Positions 20,426 to 32,204 of a stretch of DNA of 64,000 bases are shown here, in pieces (the first letter of the stretch is position 1; each line of letters opens with the position of its first letter). This DNA comes from Melieria omissa (taxonomy: Eukaryota > Arthropoda > Insecta > Diptera > Ulidiidae), in NCBI GenBank assembly GCA_963971225.1, contig OZ020269.1, positions 104,270,067 to 104,334,066 on the forward strand. The letters run 5' to 3'. A model generated the notes under the pieces. That model saw nothing but the letters and a program-made list of their open reading frames with translations, had not been told where the DNA came from and searched no databases. A program made the translations under genes and the position numbers.

Positions 20426-21607
20426 AGGTTAGGTTAGGTTAGGTTGTACTGGCTGCCAGCAAGGCTACGCATAGACCCTATTGGGTCCTTAGCGATGCCA
20501 GTCGGAGTTCCGTTTAGATGCGATTAAAGTAGTGATCTACTCGTTGATCTCACAAACTTCCAGAGAGGTATGACGCCTTGCCTCGAGACCTGTTCTAGTC
20601 CTTCAAAGGTCGGCGCTCCTAAGTACGTCAGGCGAGTTCTAGAGATGGCGGGGCAATGGCACAGTAGGTGTTCCAGAGTTTCTTTGCATTTCCTGCAGCT
20701 TTCGTTGTTCGTAATGCCCATTCTGTGAGCATGTGCTGCTACTAGGCACTGTCCCGTTAGTGCGCCTACTAGGGCCTCGTTCCTTTTACATCGTAGGACT
20801 TAAGCATAGTTTTGGAAATCACGCAAGTACTTAGGTTGTTCCACCTAGCCTTTGCTTTCCCTTTCATGCGTTCCTCTAGTTGACCGTGAAGCACTTGCAG
20901 GGGCATCAGTACATTGCTGATATGCTGCTCATCTGGAAGGCTTACACCCTGTTTGGCAATAACGTCCACTTCCTCGTTTCCCTCTATGAGAACATTGGTC
21001 TAGCTTGGGAAACTGTAAGACTACCAAGTGTTTTGTGAAAAGCCCGAACAGGAAAGCAGGGAGGGAATTTCCTCCAGAATCTGAGAAGGAAAGACCTCCG
21101 ACGAATGGTCGGGTTAATCGCAGGACACAATCCATGGGGGCGACATATGGCCAACATGGGCATCATCGAAGATCCGACTTGCGTGTCTTGCCTGGAGGAG
21201 GTAGATAGTACAGAGCACTTTCTCTGTACATGTCCGGCCTTCTCTAGAACGAGATTGCGCACGCTGGGTTCAGATGAGAATGGACGAAGTCCTCAGATTC
21301 ATTAATGAGTCCGGGAAATATGCACAGGAGAATCCATAACTCCCTCTCCCCTTCCACCCACTTTCTCTTTTTCTTTTTCTTTTCCCATTCCTATTTCCTC
21401 TATCAACCTTTTTCCTGAGCCTTAAGTACAATGGGCTATAGAGCCTGAGTGATTGGGGTAATGACCTCCCTTAGGTTATTTCCTCGGCTCCCCTTCACAT
21501 CCATCCATCCATCCCTCTATGCCTTTGTGTCCGGGTACCCAGTAATTGTGTAGCTTGCGGTTAGCAGCCAACTTTTCTAGTGCTTCCCCCGGCACTGTAG
21601 AACATGT
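20426..21607 (-). mobile_element. non-LTR retrotransposon fragment with (TTAGG)n tail, split
   Basis: Minus strand, flanked by a 13-bp duplication AGTATTGG(C/C)(T/C)ATT at 20413-20425 and 21608-21620. Coding remnants: RNase H end YWVPGHKGIEG (about 21515-21595), continuing at 20988 as GNEEVDVIAKQG, then the knuckle CRKCKETLEHLLCHC (20524-20721). The 3' end is TTAGG repeats next to the target site. A 3' UTR relative lies at 57870-57946. Confidence 0.85.
20989..21512 (+). mobile_element. short 5'-truncated non-LTR insertion with (CATC)n tail
   Basis: Flanked by CCCTCTATG at 20980-20988 and 21513-21521. The plus-strand frame encodes the C-terminal knuckle CVSCLEEVDSTEHFLCTC, then a roughly 170-bp 3' UTR and a CATC-repeat tail. 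It is inserted inside the RNase H region of the enclosing minus-strand element. Confidence 0.85.
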
Positions 21608-22037
21608 AGTATTGGCCATTGCTAGCCACACATTTTGTCCATCTTTCAGGCAATTTGTGGACACCGCGCCAATAGAATTGTTTGTCCTTTAAAGCAAACC
21701 AATCAGACACCCAATTTTCGACTGCCTCGTAGGAATCGAAGTGCTGCTCAGCCAATGCGTGTCCCATCGATGAAAACAAATGGTAGTCGGAAGGAGCCAA
21801 GTCTGGTGAATACGACGGATGGGGTAGCAGCTCCCAGCCAAGTGCTTTGATTGTATCCTGTACCGATCTTGCTTTCTGTGCAGGTGCATTGTCATGGAGC
21901 AAAATTACCTTGCCGTGTCTTCTGGCTCATTCTGGTCGTTTTTCGATCAATGCATGGTTCAAATTGATCATTTGTTGTCGGTAGCGATCAGCATTAACGA
22001 CTTCGCCAGGTTTTAACAACTCGTAATACGCAACGCC

Positions 22038-22816
22038 GAGATGCCACCGCTGCATTTGCGGCTATGGAAAGAGAATTTGCAAAAATGGGTCTGGTGGTAA
22101 ATGAGGGCAAGACGAAGCATATGCTGTCTACACGCAGGGACTCGCAGCGGCTATGGTTTCACGTCGAGGCCGACAGGTATACTTTTGAAGTTGTCAAGGA
22201 ATTCGTCTACCTTGGCACCGCCATCAACAGCAGCAATGATGTCAGTCTGGAGATAAAGGGAAGGATTACTCTTGCCAACAGGTGCTACTACGGTCTCGGT
22301 AGGCAATTGAGAAGTAGAGACCTCTCTCGACCGACAAAACTTGCACTCTTTAGGACGCTCATCTTGCCCGTGCTCCTCTATGGCGCTGAAGCATGGACAA
22401 TGACACGAAACGACATAGCGGCCCTTGGAGTGTTCGAGAGGAAGGTACTTCGCAAAATCTTCGGCCCTGTTCATGTTAGTGACGACTATCGCATACGAAC
22501 CAATAACGAGCTGTATGAGCTGTATAAGGACATGGACGTAGCGCAGCGAATTAACATCCAGCGGCTACGCTGGCTCGGTCATGTCTGCCGCATGGACGAC
22601 GAAGCTCCGGCGAAAAAGGTGTTCGATGCGATGGTTGGAGATCGACGGCAAAAGAGGGAGGCCGTGTCTCCGGTGGAAGGACCAAGTGGAAGAGGCCCTG
22701 GTATCTCTTGGTGTGACAAACTGGAGAAGGCGCGCGCGAAGCAGAGGCGCCTGGAGAGAAGTTTTGCGGCAGGCCGTAACCTGATAACGGGTTGTTATGG
22801 CCAGTTAAGTAAGTAA
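22038..22816 (+). mobile_element. 5'-truncated non-LTR retrotransposon (RT thumb to C-terminus)
   Basis: The 22064-22660 frame carries the end of an RT domain (MGLVVNEGKTKHM, EFVYLGTAIN, LPVLLYGAEAWT, RWLGHVCRMDDE). After a frameshift near 22660 the frame continues as GRPCLRWKDQVEEALVSLG and NWRRRA. The tail is (AAGT)n at 22806-22816. The target duplication GTAATACRCMACGCC is visible at 22023 and 22817. No RNase H or knuckle; a different LINE lineage from the others. Clade not determined. Confidence 0.85.
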
Positions 22817-23296
22817 GTAATACACCACGCCACTCTGGTTCCACCAAACACACAGCATTGTCTTCTTGCCGAATCGATCTGGTTTTGCAGTCGATGTTGA
22901 AGGTTGTCCCATATTAACCCATGATTTTTTCCATTTAGGATTCTTAAAATAGATCAATGTTTCATTACCAGTAACAATTCAATGCAAAATTGATTTTCTT
23001 TCGTGTCTTTGAAGCAAAATTTCACAAGTGTTAGTTCGGTTTTCCATCTGCCTTTCATTCAATTCATGTGGCATCCATTTTCCACACTTTTGGATCTTTC
23101 CCATAGTTTTTAAACGGACAGAAATTGTTGCTTGTGCAACATTTAACATTTCTGCCATTTGCATTTGACTCAAAGTGTCATCTTTATCCAATATCGTTTG
23201 CAATTCGGCGTCTTCAAACATTTTTGGTGGTCTTCCACGTTCTTCATTTCTCACATCAAAGTGGTGGGTAATGTGATATACCCGAAGAAACGTTAT

Positions 23297-24736
23297 TTAA
23301 CCCTTTCGACCCCAAAGTTGCCTGAGAGCAACTTTACCTATTTGTCATCTTATAGCAAAAGCTACGATTGATATATTACAAGTCAAAGACTTCGTGCTTT
23401 CGGCCATTGGTCGGAATCAAATACGGGTCGCAATAGGATACTCTCTCTCTCTTAGGACAAACTGGAGAACTCGATTACTTTCCTCCTCAACTTCTCTTCA
23501 ACAGGAAGTTCTCCTGTACCATCCCAGATAGGAGCAGCTGGGAGGACAGCTCAACACCGCTAACAGGTAGCTCATGTCAGGTCTTCACTGATGGCTCTAA
23601 GCTAAAAGGAGGAGGCGGCGAAGGCATCTTTTCGGACTCATTGGGTATAAACTACTTCTTTAGATTACCGGACCACTGTAGTGTGTTCCAGGCGGAAGTA
23701 ACGGCCATTGAACCCGCCCTCAAGCTGATCAACGAGCGCAGCATCTCAGTACGAGATGTTAGCATACTCTGTGACAGCCAAGCGGCTATCAGGGCCCTAG
23801 GGTCTCATGTCTTAACATCAAAAACAATGATCTGCTGCCGTAGATCTCTCGACGAGATGGCTGAGCAGCTTAACATACACCTATCCTGGAAGCGGACCAG
23901 AAGTCTGCTAAACCTCAAAAGGGGCACGCTCAGGGCTGTTGTCGGGGTAATCACTGGGCACTGCATCCTCGGTGGCCACGCAAGAAGACTAGGGCTGGGT
24001 CATCTAACGATTACTGCCGTAGCTGAAGAGACATAGAAGAGAAAGAAACCATTCTACACTTCCTATGCACCTGCCCTGCTCTTTCAGGACTCGCAAAAAA
24101 CACTTAGGTTTTTACCACACCGCCAACCTCGCCGATACACAAAACGTCGACACCAAAGGCCTAATACGCTTCAATAATTGTTCAGGTTGGTTTGAGACCT
24201 ACTAAATTGAAAGAGGATAACGATCCAGTGGCATCACAATGGGCCTAATTTTGGCCTACGTGCACTCTCGTGAGGTCCGCCACATCTACCTACCTATGAT
24301 TGATATATGGGTTTAATTTAAGTAGGCTCCAACAGATTAATATTTTTAGAAGTGAATTCAAAGCAAATTACAAAAATGTTACTGTTATTTCCAAAAAAAT
24401 GTTCAATAATTTGCAGCAATATTAGGGAAAGTTTGTGTTCTAATTGAAGTCTACGAATTGGGTGTGTCTGATCAAAACCCTGTTTCTTTAATACTGGTTA
24501 AATAAAATCAAAAAGGAATAATTTTGTATTTTTCCATAAATATTAAATAATTTTTCTGTAATTAAAAAATATTTATAAAAAATTTATTTAACCCGTTTTA
24601 AGCTAAAATTGTTCAAAAGTAATCCAGCTCTAGAAATCTAACAAAGAGGCGTGGCAACTTCAAATGTCGTGTGCACACTTCTTAGACAAGCGTTTCGTGA
24701 TTTAAATACCAAAAAGGGTTAAGGGTCGAAAGGGTG
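23297..24736. mobile_element. decayed TTAA element (piggyBac-like) with LINE insert
   Basis: Left end TTAACCCTTTCGACCCC; right end GGGTCGAAAGGGTGAA, so the right TTAA has changed. The interior is AT-rich with no transposase left. A LINE fragment with its own 11-bp duplication interrupts it. Confidence 0.55.
23377..24297 (+). mobile_element. 5'-truncated, internally deleted non-LTR element (RNase H)
   Basis: Flanked by GATTGATATAT at 23366-23376 and 24298-24308. RNase H remnants: VFTDGSKLKGGG (23580), FQAEVTAIEPALKL and ILCDSQAAIRALGSH (in the 23641-24036 frame). A deletion after HLSW removes the WVPGH segment, and the knuckle region (HFLCTCPALS near 24055) follows after a frameshift. The tail has CTAC repeats. 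Confidence 0.85.
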
Positions 24737-24798
24737 AAGACAAACTGTTGATCAGTTTTGTTTTTAATTTTTAGCAAATCGAAAAATCCAAATATAAA

Positions 24799-24843
24799 AA
24801 AGTGGTGGGTATTTCGATATACCGGAAGAAACGTTATGTAACA
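24799..24843 (+). repeat. direct repeat of 23260-23302
   Basis: AAGTGGTGGGTA, GATATACC and GAAGAAACGTTAT recur in order at 23262-23302 and 24801-24843, 1.54 kb apart, on both sides of the TTAA element. Confidence 0.7.
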
Positions 24844-25115
24844 TACTCCAAATCAAAATTATTAGAGAAGTGTTTATATTTTTGTATTTGTTTTTTTTTT
24901 TGGAAAATCCCAATCTGACAGAGTATGCCAAGGTTAAAAATTGTTATGGAAAAACATGATTTCAGAGATTTTTTTAATGTGAAATTTAGTAAAACAAAAA
25001 ATTAAACTAGAAATAATTCGACACATGTTTTGCATTTTTTGAAAATCCAAAATTGTACGGGGTCAACGATGGTTTAAAAAGTATACTATTGACTTTCAAT
25101 TTGGTGAAACAGCAA

Positions 25116-25725
25116 TTAACCCATTTTCGGCCGCTACCAGAAATAGCCAATATTTTTTTAATTCCTTTTAAGGACTTACATAGAGGACCTTAATCAAGAA
25201 TATTTTTGTATTTTTTTTGTGTTTTTTTTTTACAAATTTTTTTTATAAATAAATAAAAATTGAATTTCAAATAAAAACAAATATATATGTACATAGTTTT
25301 AGTCAGATAATAATCAAGCATGAAAACAAACAATTGTTGGCTTACATATGTACATACATGACGACTTCTGGCCAATAGTCGATTTTTCGCCCACTGAAAA
25401 GTACGCGGTGCTGAAGGGTTAAAAATATTTTCATAAACTTATGGATATCAATTGATTGTGGTAATGTGGTCTTAAGGCTTCGTAAATAGTCAATAATAAA
25501 TCAATAATTTGAAATGGTTATATATTTTTCAGAATATTCGAAATATGACTAATAAAATGCTTTTTTTTGTGCCTTCGCCAACTTCTCTAAATTTATCTTT
25601 TTTAAATAAAATTATTATTTCGAGGGGTTACCAAAAGACTAAAGCTATTTTATGCATCGAAAGTTCAAAGATATAATGTCTAAGTGCAGAGCTACTCTCC
25701 TTCAAAGTGGCTGAAAATGGGTTAA
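25116..25725. mobile_element. 610-bp TTAA-bounded element (piggyBac-like)
   Basis: Left TTAACCCATTTTCGGCCGC; right (reversed) TTAACCCATTTTCAGCCAC, near-perfect 19-bp inverted ends with TTAA at both boundaries. The AT-rich interior has no transposase. Confidence 0.65.
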
Positions 25726-26252
25726 GAAACCTTCTTCGCAAATATGACATCAAAAGTTTTCAAAACTAAAAGCTCAGACAACTTATAGTATATGTGAGTT
25801 ATGTGATGAGTTATCTGTGCTAAAAATATGCTAACAGAATATTTTCGATTGTTTACTTTTATAATTGTTTCTTTCATTTGTATTTGCACCATTTTCGAAC
25901 TTCCCCTTTTTTTTACATAATTGATAAAAAAAATTTTAAATATAAACATGTATACTGTAAATTGTTGAACCAAAAAAAAAATATCTAAGTTTTCATTGTA
26001 CTGAAATTTTGATCTGAAGGCGGAAATTTTTTGCAGTCTGTAGGAAAATTGAGTGACAAAAAGTTAACAACACTGCATTACGCCTCGCACTTTTTGCTTT
26101 GCTTTGCTTCATCACACATTTCCTTTCTTCTATCAGTGATGTGGTATGGTGAACAGTGACAATTCACCTAATGTGGTTAATTTACCTTAGTTGAATGCAA
26201 AGATACTCCAAGAGAGCCTTAAAGTTGAGCTATGAACCACCCAATGTAACAG
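25726..26252. other. intergenic upstream of the first tRNA-Glu
   Basis: AT-rich; nothing recognisable besides the tRNA that follows. Confidence 0.5.
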
Positions 26253-26324
26253 TCCCATATTGTCTAGTGGTTAGGATACCCGGCTCTCACCCGGGAGGCC
26301 CGGGTTCGATTCCCGGTATGGGAA
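26253..26324 (+). tRNA. tRNA-Glu (anticodon CTC), copy 1
   Basis: 72 nt. Acceptor stem TCCCATA/TATGGGA with discriminator A. The anticodon loop CTCTCAC is flanked by CCCGG/CCGGG, so anticodon CTC. The T loop reads TTCGATTCC, unlike the three later CTC copies, which read TTCAATTCC. It is followed three bases later by a run of 14 T. First of five same-strand tRNA-Glu genes. Confidence 0.98.
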
Positions 26325-26327
26325 GAC

Positions 26328-26341
26328 TTTTTTTTTTTTTT
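26328..26341 (+). terminator. pol III terminator of tRNA-Glu copy 1
   Basis: Run of 14 T starting four bases after the tRNA 3' end. Confidence 0.85.
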
Positions 26342-27475
26342 AATTTCATTCTAAATCGCTTTATAAGTCTTTAATTTAATTTGCCTATAACTGTTGCACG
26401 TTTTATTTGCACATTTAATATTTATTCAATTAGGTTGTGAAGCACTGGGCTGAAAATTAAATGGCAAAAACAGAATTGCTAAAGTTTTCAATAAATAATA
26501 AATTTATTTGATTTGTGGGGATATTTCTTTTTTGTAATTTGTTGGCACAAAGGCCGTGCAGAGCAGACAAATTTAATTCAATTCTTACGCCATACACCTT
26601 GTGAAGTCGTCTATTATGTATTTTTTTTTACAGGCACAAAACCAACCAACAACAACCACCACAACACAACAAGGCAAACGTGACTAATGCTAAATAATTC
26701 AAGTTAATAATGCTTTCTTTTGCCTTTGTCTACATGGGCTGCGCCAAGGCAATTAGAAGCTCGTAGCGAAGGCAAGAAGGTTATAAACTATTGTAGGCAC
26801 AGTCATGCTGCATGAGGGGGATAAGCCAGGCACATGAAAACATAGAACCCGCCGGAGCTGAGGTTGTTCCCTCCCACCGCCGGCCAACACACTCATAATT
26901 GCATTCGCATGTTGTGCGCTGTTGTTGTGTTGCGTCCTCGGGGACACATTCGTCGAATTGAAGTTGCACCCCTGCGCCGCAACTCAAACAACGAACAGAA
27001 GGCTGAACTAGAAAATAAAAAAGATACATACCCGGAAAACCGCAACAATTGCACGATAACAACAACACTTGGATGACTTGATGGGACCCAAGTCTGCAAG
27101 TGTTTGTGGTTAGCTTAGTGGCTGCGACAAGTCAACAGATGCTGCAGGCTGACCAAAGAAACAGAGGTAAGACAGAAAATCGGCCAAAGATGCGCGTTGA
27201 GATATTGGAACAGGAAGCGTTGCCGGCGAGAAGCGACTCTTCTCGGTATGGCGAATGTTCAGTGATTAAAATGATTTTTTAAAAGACAGAAAATCCATAT
27301 AAACTTTAAAGACTCTACTTGCAAAAGTTTCAAATTAAAATCCCATGCAGTATTCAACTAATTGTTTGACAAGAAAGTAGTTTCGGTGTTCACAAATTGT
27401 TGGCGTTTGGTTTGTTTTGAAGGACTTCTGTCAAGTTTATAATTTTTTCCTTTCGATATGTGATAACTGACATTT
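26342..27475. other. intergenic, no supported gene
   Basis: Mixed composition; the GC-richer part is 26780-27130. ORFs overlap on both strands without recognisable domains. Confidence 0.45.
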
Positions 27476-27479
27476 TAAA

Positions 27480-28985
27480 CTTGGTTGGTTGGTTAGAGTG
27501 GTGATGCCCCGAGCATCCAATTAGTGCAGATGCACCATTTTGAAATCACTATCTTGATGCAACCTAAGTAGATGGTTGTCGCACTCCCGGTGACATATTC
27601 GCTACAGCCATTTTAAGATGTTTAGAAAGGCAAGAAGTGAGCTTACCTTGTAGTCTCTAATCTCGTCAACGTTCGTGAACGTTGGTTTACCTAGAGTTTT
27701 CCACCGTCTCCTAGATAGGGCCGGGCAATCGCAGAGAAAATGTTGAACCGTTTCCTTTTCCTCGGGATTGTGGCAGCTTCTGCAGCAGGTATTATAAGGA
27801 AAGCCCATTTTAGCAGCATGTTCTCCAATGGGCCCGTGACCCGTGATGACAGCGGTGGCTGCATCAAGTCGGCCTTTATTAATTTATTCGGCTGATTTGT
27901 TCCTGTCGTACCTTGGCCATAAGAATCTGCTGATTTTACAGGAACGCATCTGGGCCCATCTGGTATCGGCTTTAGCAAGAAAGCCTTTGGTGATTTCGCT
28001 CCTGAGGGAACCGATTGGGATGCGGACCATTTCCGCTTCCCGTTCCTCAAGTGCAGAACCACCGCTGGCCAGTTCATCCACTCTTTCATTACCCTCAATA
28101 TCCTTGTGCCCCGGCACCCGGCACTTGGAATCGACGAGCCAGATCCATCAAAGCCTCCTTACATTCCCACACCAGCTTGGATGTTATAACAGACGAGCCC
28201 AGCGCTTTGAGAGCAGCTAGGCTGTCAGATAGTATGCATATACTGTTTCTGTAGGTGGTATCGTCCATTACCATCCTTCCGCCTGAAAGACGCTAGCTGT
28301 GTTGGGGAGGCGAATGGATTTGCTAAGCCTCAGCTTCTCTGAGTAGATTCCCGCTCCTACACCGCAGTCCATCTTTGATCCATCAGTGTAGATTTTGGTA
28401 TCGCTACCACTTGTGATTCTTCCTTTCTTCCATATCGAACGGGAGGGAATTCGTATGCCATACCTTTTCCCGAAGAATACAGTGGGAATTTTGTAGTCTG
28501 TCTCCGCAGTGTCTGCATTTTGTAGTTGTTCTAGTATTGACCCATGTCCATATGGTTTATTCTTCCAGCATCATATCTCTCTTAGCCTGAGAGCACTTAG
28601 AGGGCGGTGTTGACATTATGAAGATCTATCGGAAGTAAGTGCACCAACACATTCAGAGCCTCTGTTGTGCAGGATTTAATCGCACCTGTTGTTATCGCGC
28701 TGCCGTTCTTTGTATTCTACTCAGCTTGGTGATGTTATAGTCCCTCCTGAGAGCTTTCCACCAAACTAAGGAACCATAAGAAAGAATTGGACGTACAACC
28801 GTTTTATACATTCATAACATTAGGTCTGGACGGAGGCCCATTTCTGGCCAATCATCTGTTTACAGGCGTACAGAGCAAGACCCGCTTTGCTGACTCTGTG
28901 TTCGATGTTTGTTTTCCAGTTTAGCTTTGGGTCCAAGATTACCCCCAGGTACTTGGCGCTAGACGAGAGGGATAGTGTGAAAAAT
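27480..28985 (-). mobile_element. non-LTR retrotransposon, minus strand, same family as 11345-12655
   Basis: Begins at its 3' end with GGTT repeats (the complement of the CCAA tail at 12650). Frames: knuckle CRSCHNPEEKETVQHFLCDC (27602-27808), RNase H end PGHKDIEGNERVDELASGGS (27884-28117), decayed RNase H to 28400, and an RT remnant up to 28985 (KYLGVILDPKLNW, ALYACKQMIGQKWAS). Multiple stops; 5'-truncated. Confidence 0.85.
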
Positions 28986-28989
28986 TGCA

Positions 28990-31900
28990 AGCAATTTCAG
29001 TTCAAGCTGTTTATTCAAAAATTTAACATATAGGACATATGACGTGATCCTTAACCCTTTCGCTACAGGCTTTTACGGGGGAAGTTAAAATTTTAAATTT
29101 TACGTTTTAGGATTCTATGTGATTATATTAGCTACATTCCATAAGACATTTTGTAATTTATATATTTGGACGCTGTATTTTAGAGTGTTTTTCTATGAGA
29201 AAAACCACATCGTTGTGGCTGTAATAGTTACTTAAACCTAAAAATTTTTATGCATAACGAAAATTTGAATATTTCTTCATTTACTTCAGCCAAAATTAAA
29301 AAAGAAAATTATCTAAATTGAAAGAAAACGTCAAATTAAAATGTTATCTAAGTTTTCTGCTTCTTCTTCCTTTACTTTGTCAGGATATACCATTGAAAAA
29401 AACGTGTATACTCGTCTTCTTTAAACTTAGATATTTAGTTTATTAATTTCGTATTTTTCCTAAAACTTCAAACTATTCTAAGGACCAACAAAAAAACGTA
29501 TTCTTGAAACCATAGAGGGTTCAGACGTCCACAATGTACCAGATAGCGAAGTCAATGTTAAGTCATTTAGCTATTTCCAAGTGACCACACTTCAAATTGC
29601 ACCACAATATTTATAGATATTGACTCACAATGAAAATGGATTCAAGGATTAAAATTCATTTTGAACTTTTCCTTAATTTTGTATTTTCATTTTTGGTTTG
29701 TTCTTCAAATTGGTGTCAAACTTTTACTAGTTTCACAAATGGCTTTCACTTTTAGGGTTTGAAAAGTTTTTAAGTATAATTTCATTCTCAAATTCATGAC
29801 ACTATATAGGTACGTTCAAGGGAAAATTAGGAAAAGTGAAAATTCCATTCAACTGGGAATAACAATGAGTACACAGTAAGTAGCACAGTAAGTATGGGGA
29901 AATGTTTTTTCCATGTCAAATATGTCTTAAATGAATGAAGCAAACAAAGAAGGGATGTTGGCAGACTAAAGACTGAGCAAAATATACTTTTAAGTAAATT
30001 TGGGGGGAATAAACTAACAAAAAGTAAAAGTGCCGACAAACAAGTTTGAGCAGGGAAAGTGAGTTGTTGTTGTATTGCTCTATGGGGATTGTTTGTTGCG
30101 GCCATAAATTGACATGTACAACAGTATCTGTGGCTTGTAATGTGTGAAGCTGTAGTTGGAGATGATGGAAAGATGAGACTGGACACTTTAGATAATAATA
30201 CGCTCAGCTGTATTACTTAATAAAATAACATAAAATACTGAAGCTCACAAGTTTTTGTTTAAATAAAAACATAATCTCAACAATAAGTTAAACTTACCAA
30301 CTTAAAAATATTTCTACCCTACTTGCTGTCTGTTAAAACCTCTGAAAACAAGCAAAAAAACAAAAAGACAAACAAAAGCAGTTTATGTCAAAAACCAATA
30401 TCAGCAGCAACATTAATTAAGATAGCAACATTCTCCCATAAAAGTTTTTCTTATTATTGTGTTTTATTCGTAACGTGCGTTACGCACTGGTATGTCCTTG
30501 TAAGTTGTGGTGTTGTTGCAGGCCTTATTGAACAACAACGCTTACAACTTGCCTTACAACCCACTGAAAAGTGCCGAGTGAAAAGGAAATTAAAATTGAA
30601 AAACCAAGAACAAAAGGCAGCAAACCAGTAAGGAATCGCCCACAGCAAAAGTAAACCAATTTATGAACGAACAAGCACTTTGTGTTCAATTACTCTAAAC
30701 GAGAACATGTGAACTTGTTCTTCTATTACGACAATCGGGCGTTTTGCCTTCAAGCTGTGATGGGTATGGTGAGTGCCCCTAAAGTGGCACAACCATGTGC
30801 GTAATACACACAATTCTGACCAGTGCACAGTGATGCAAGAAAAAATGTGGATATTGTAGACTTTTTTTGTCAGAGTTGGTTATTACTTTTTTGAGGAATC
30901 AATAGGTTTTCAGACAACTAATAGATCAACTGTAGTAAAATTCAATGGACTCTGGATTTCTTTGACTTTTTTGTACAGATTATTCCGATTTATTGAAGCA
31001 ACGATTTTCAGATTGAAACATCTTTTGAAATTTCTGTTGAAATCGTTTGATTTAACGCTGTGCAATTTCTTTCTTTTGGGTTTTCTGAGAGCTCTCATCC
31101 ATGAGAATGAAACACAAACAATTCCTGGACTTAAGTCCGCGTCATGGGTGAGAAAGAGCCACATATTTGTCACAATGTCTTGGAAAATTTAACAAGATTG
31201 AACTCTCTGAACCAAGTCAATTTGAAATCTATTCCATTCTTCTTAATCGAAACATATTTCATTTACAATGCGACACAATTTTCACCACTAACTCAATACA
31301 TATGAGTTTTATTTTCACAGTAAATTCCGATAACAAGAAAAACTTGACCATTGTAATGAATTGACACTTTGCATTGTTGACACTTGAATGTAGACAATGC
31401 TTAGTAGTTGCATGTAGAAGTTATTGGACAACTGTTCCAAGTATTTAACACACAACATTGCCTTCGACATCACATAATGAACAATATTTGTGTATATGTT
31501 TTGTAGTTAATAACATCACTGTTTGCGTAACAAGAATGACCTGCTTTTTCATATGGTTGACATGTTTGTGAGTTGTACTTTTATTCGTAAAACATAAAAA
31601 TTGTACAGCGAATAGTAGTTGGAGCTCTTGGACTGGTTTTGCTTAGATTGGTTTAATAGATTTCTCAACTTCAAAGTATTTTATAAAAGATATTGGAGAA
31701 AATTTCTATTGAATTAAAGCCTTCGATATACATTACATCAACTTTTGAGAAGGTTACAGTCAGCAAGACTATATTTGCTGCGATTCAAGTTTAACCCAAT
31801 CAATTTACTATATTTTATATTAATCGGTACACAATGTTACAACACAAACAATAATCATAAATTTAATAAAAATTCAAGTAAGTTTTATTTTATAAATACG

Positions 31901-32115
31901 CAATTACTACACTTATTCAAATAATTTTAATTTTGCACACTCTAACCTATTTTATATCAATTCAATTTATTGCATAACATTGTATTGTAGACTCTAGTGT
32001 TGAATAATGAACACGCAAGCATCTGGTAGCATTGTTGCTGTCTTTCACTAATTTTAGTTTACTGTTAGTATTCACGTTTGCAATGTTAACAAATAAGATA
32101 TTTCGCACAGTGTCC
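28990..32115. other. long AT-rich intergenic stretch, no supported gene
   Basis: No recognisable coding frame, TIR or tRNA. TTAACCCTTTCGC at 29052 resembles a TTAA-element end without a clear partner. The ORFs at 29827-30186 and 30323-30631 are low-complexity. Confidence 0.5.
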
Positions 32116-32121
32116 TCTATA

Positions 32122-32193
32122 TCCCATATGGTCTAGTGGCTAGGATATCTGGCTTTCACCCAGAAGGCCCGGGTTCGATTCCCGGTATGGGAA
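32122..32193 (+). tRNA. tRNA-Glu (anticodon TTC)
   Basis: 72 nt with the same TCCCATA acceptor and TTCGATTCC T loop. The anticodon stem-loop is TCTGG-CTTTCAC-CCAGA, giving anticodon TTC. It is the only TTC isoacceptor in the array. The stem differences from the CTC genes are compensatory (TCTGG/CCAGA versus CCCGG/CCGGG), so this is an ancient isoacceptor, not a mutated CTC copy. A run of six T follows at 32199-32204. Confidence 0.98.
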
Positions 32194-32198
32194 ATTGG

Positions 32199-32204
32199 TT
32201 TTTT
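32199..32204 (+). terminator. pol III terminator of tRNA-Glu(TTC)
   Basis: Six T starting six bases after the tRNA; a second run of eight T follows within ten bases as back-up. Confidence 0.7.

Larger units (their letters stand above)
20335..23257 (-). mobile_element. mariner element with nested non-LTR insertions
   Basis: Minus strand. The 3' end is 20335-20425, then an insertion (20426-21607), mariner 21608-22037, an insertion (22038-22816), and mariner 22817-23257. Transposase: 22979-23254 (HTH, MQMAEMLNVAQATISVRLKT) and 21620-21902 (LHDNAPAQKA, YSPDLAPSDYHLF, LPERW). The 5' TIR is missing at 23257. Confidence 0.85.

Noticed and set aside
22151..22474. 107-aa minus-strand ORF
   Set aside because: Shadow of the plus-strand LINE RT frame at 22064-22660.
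26781..27068. 95-aa cysteine-rich minus-strand ORF as a secreted peptide
   Set aside because: No clean signal peptide or splice sites; the cysteines fall in frames overlapping several other ORFs.
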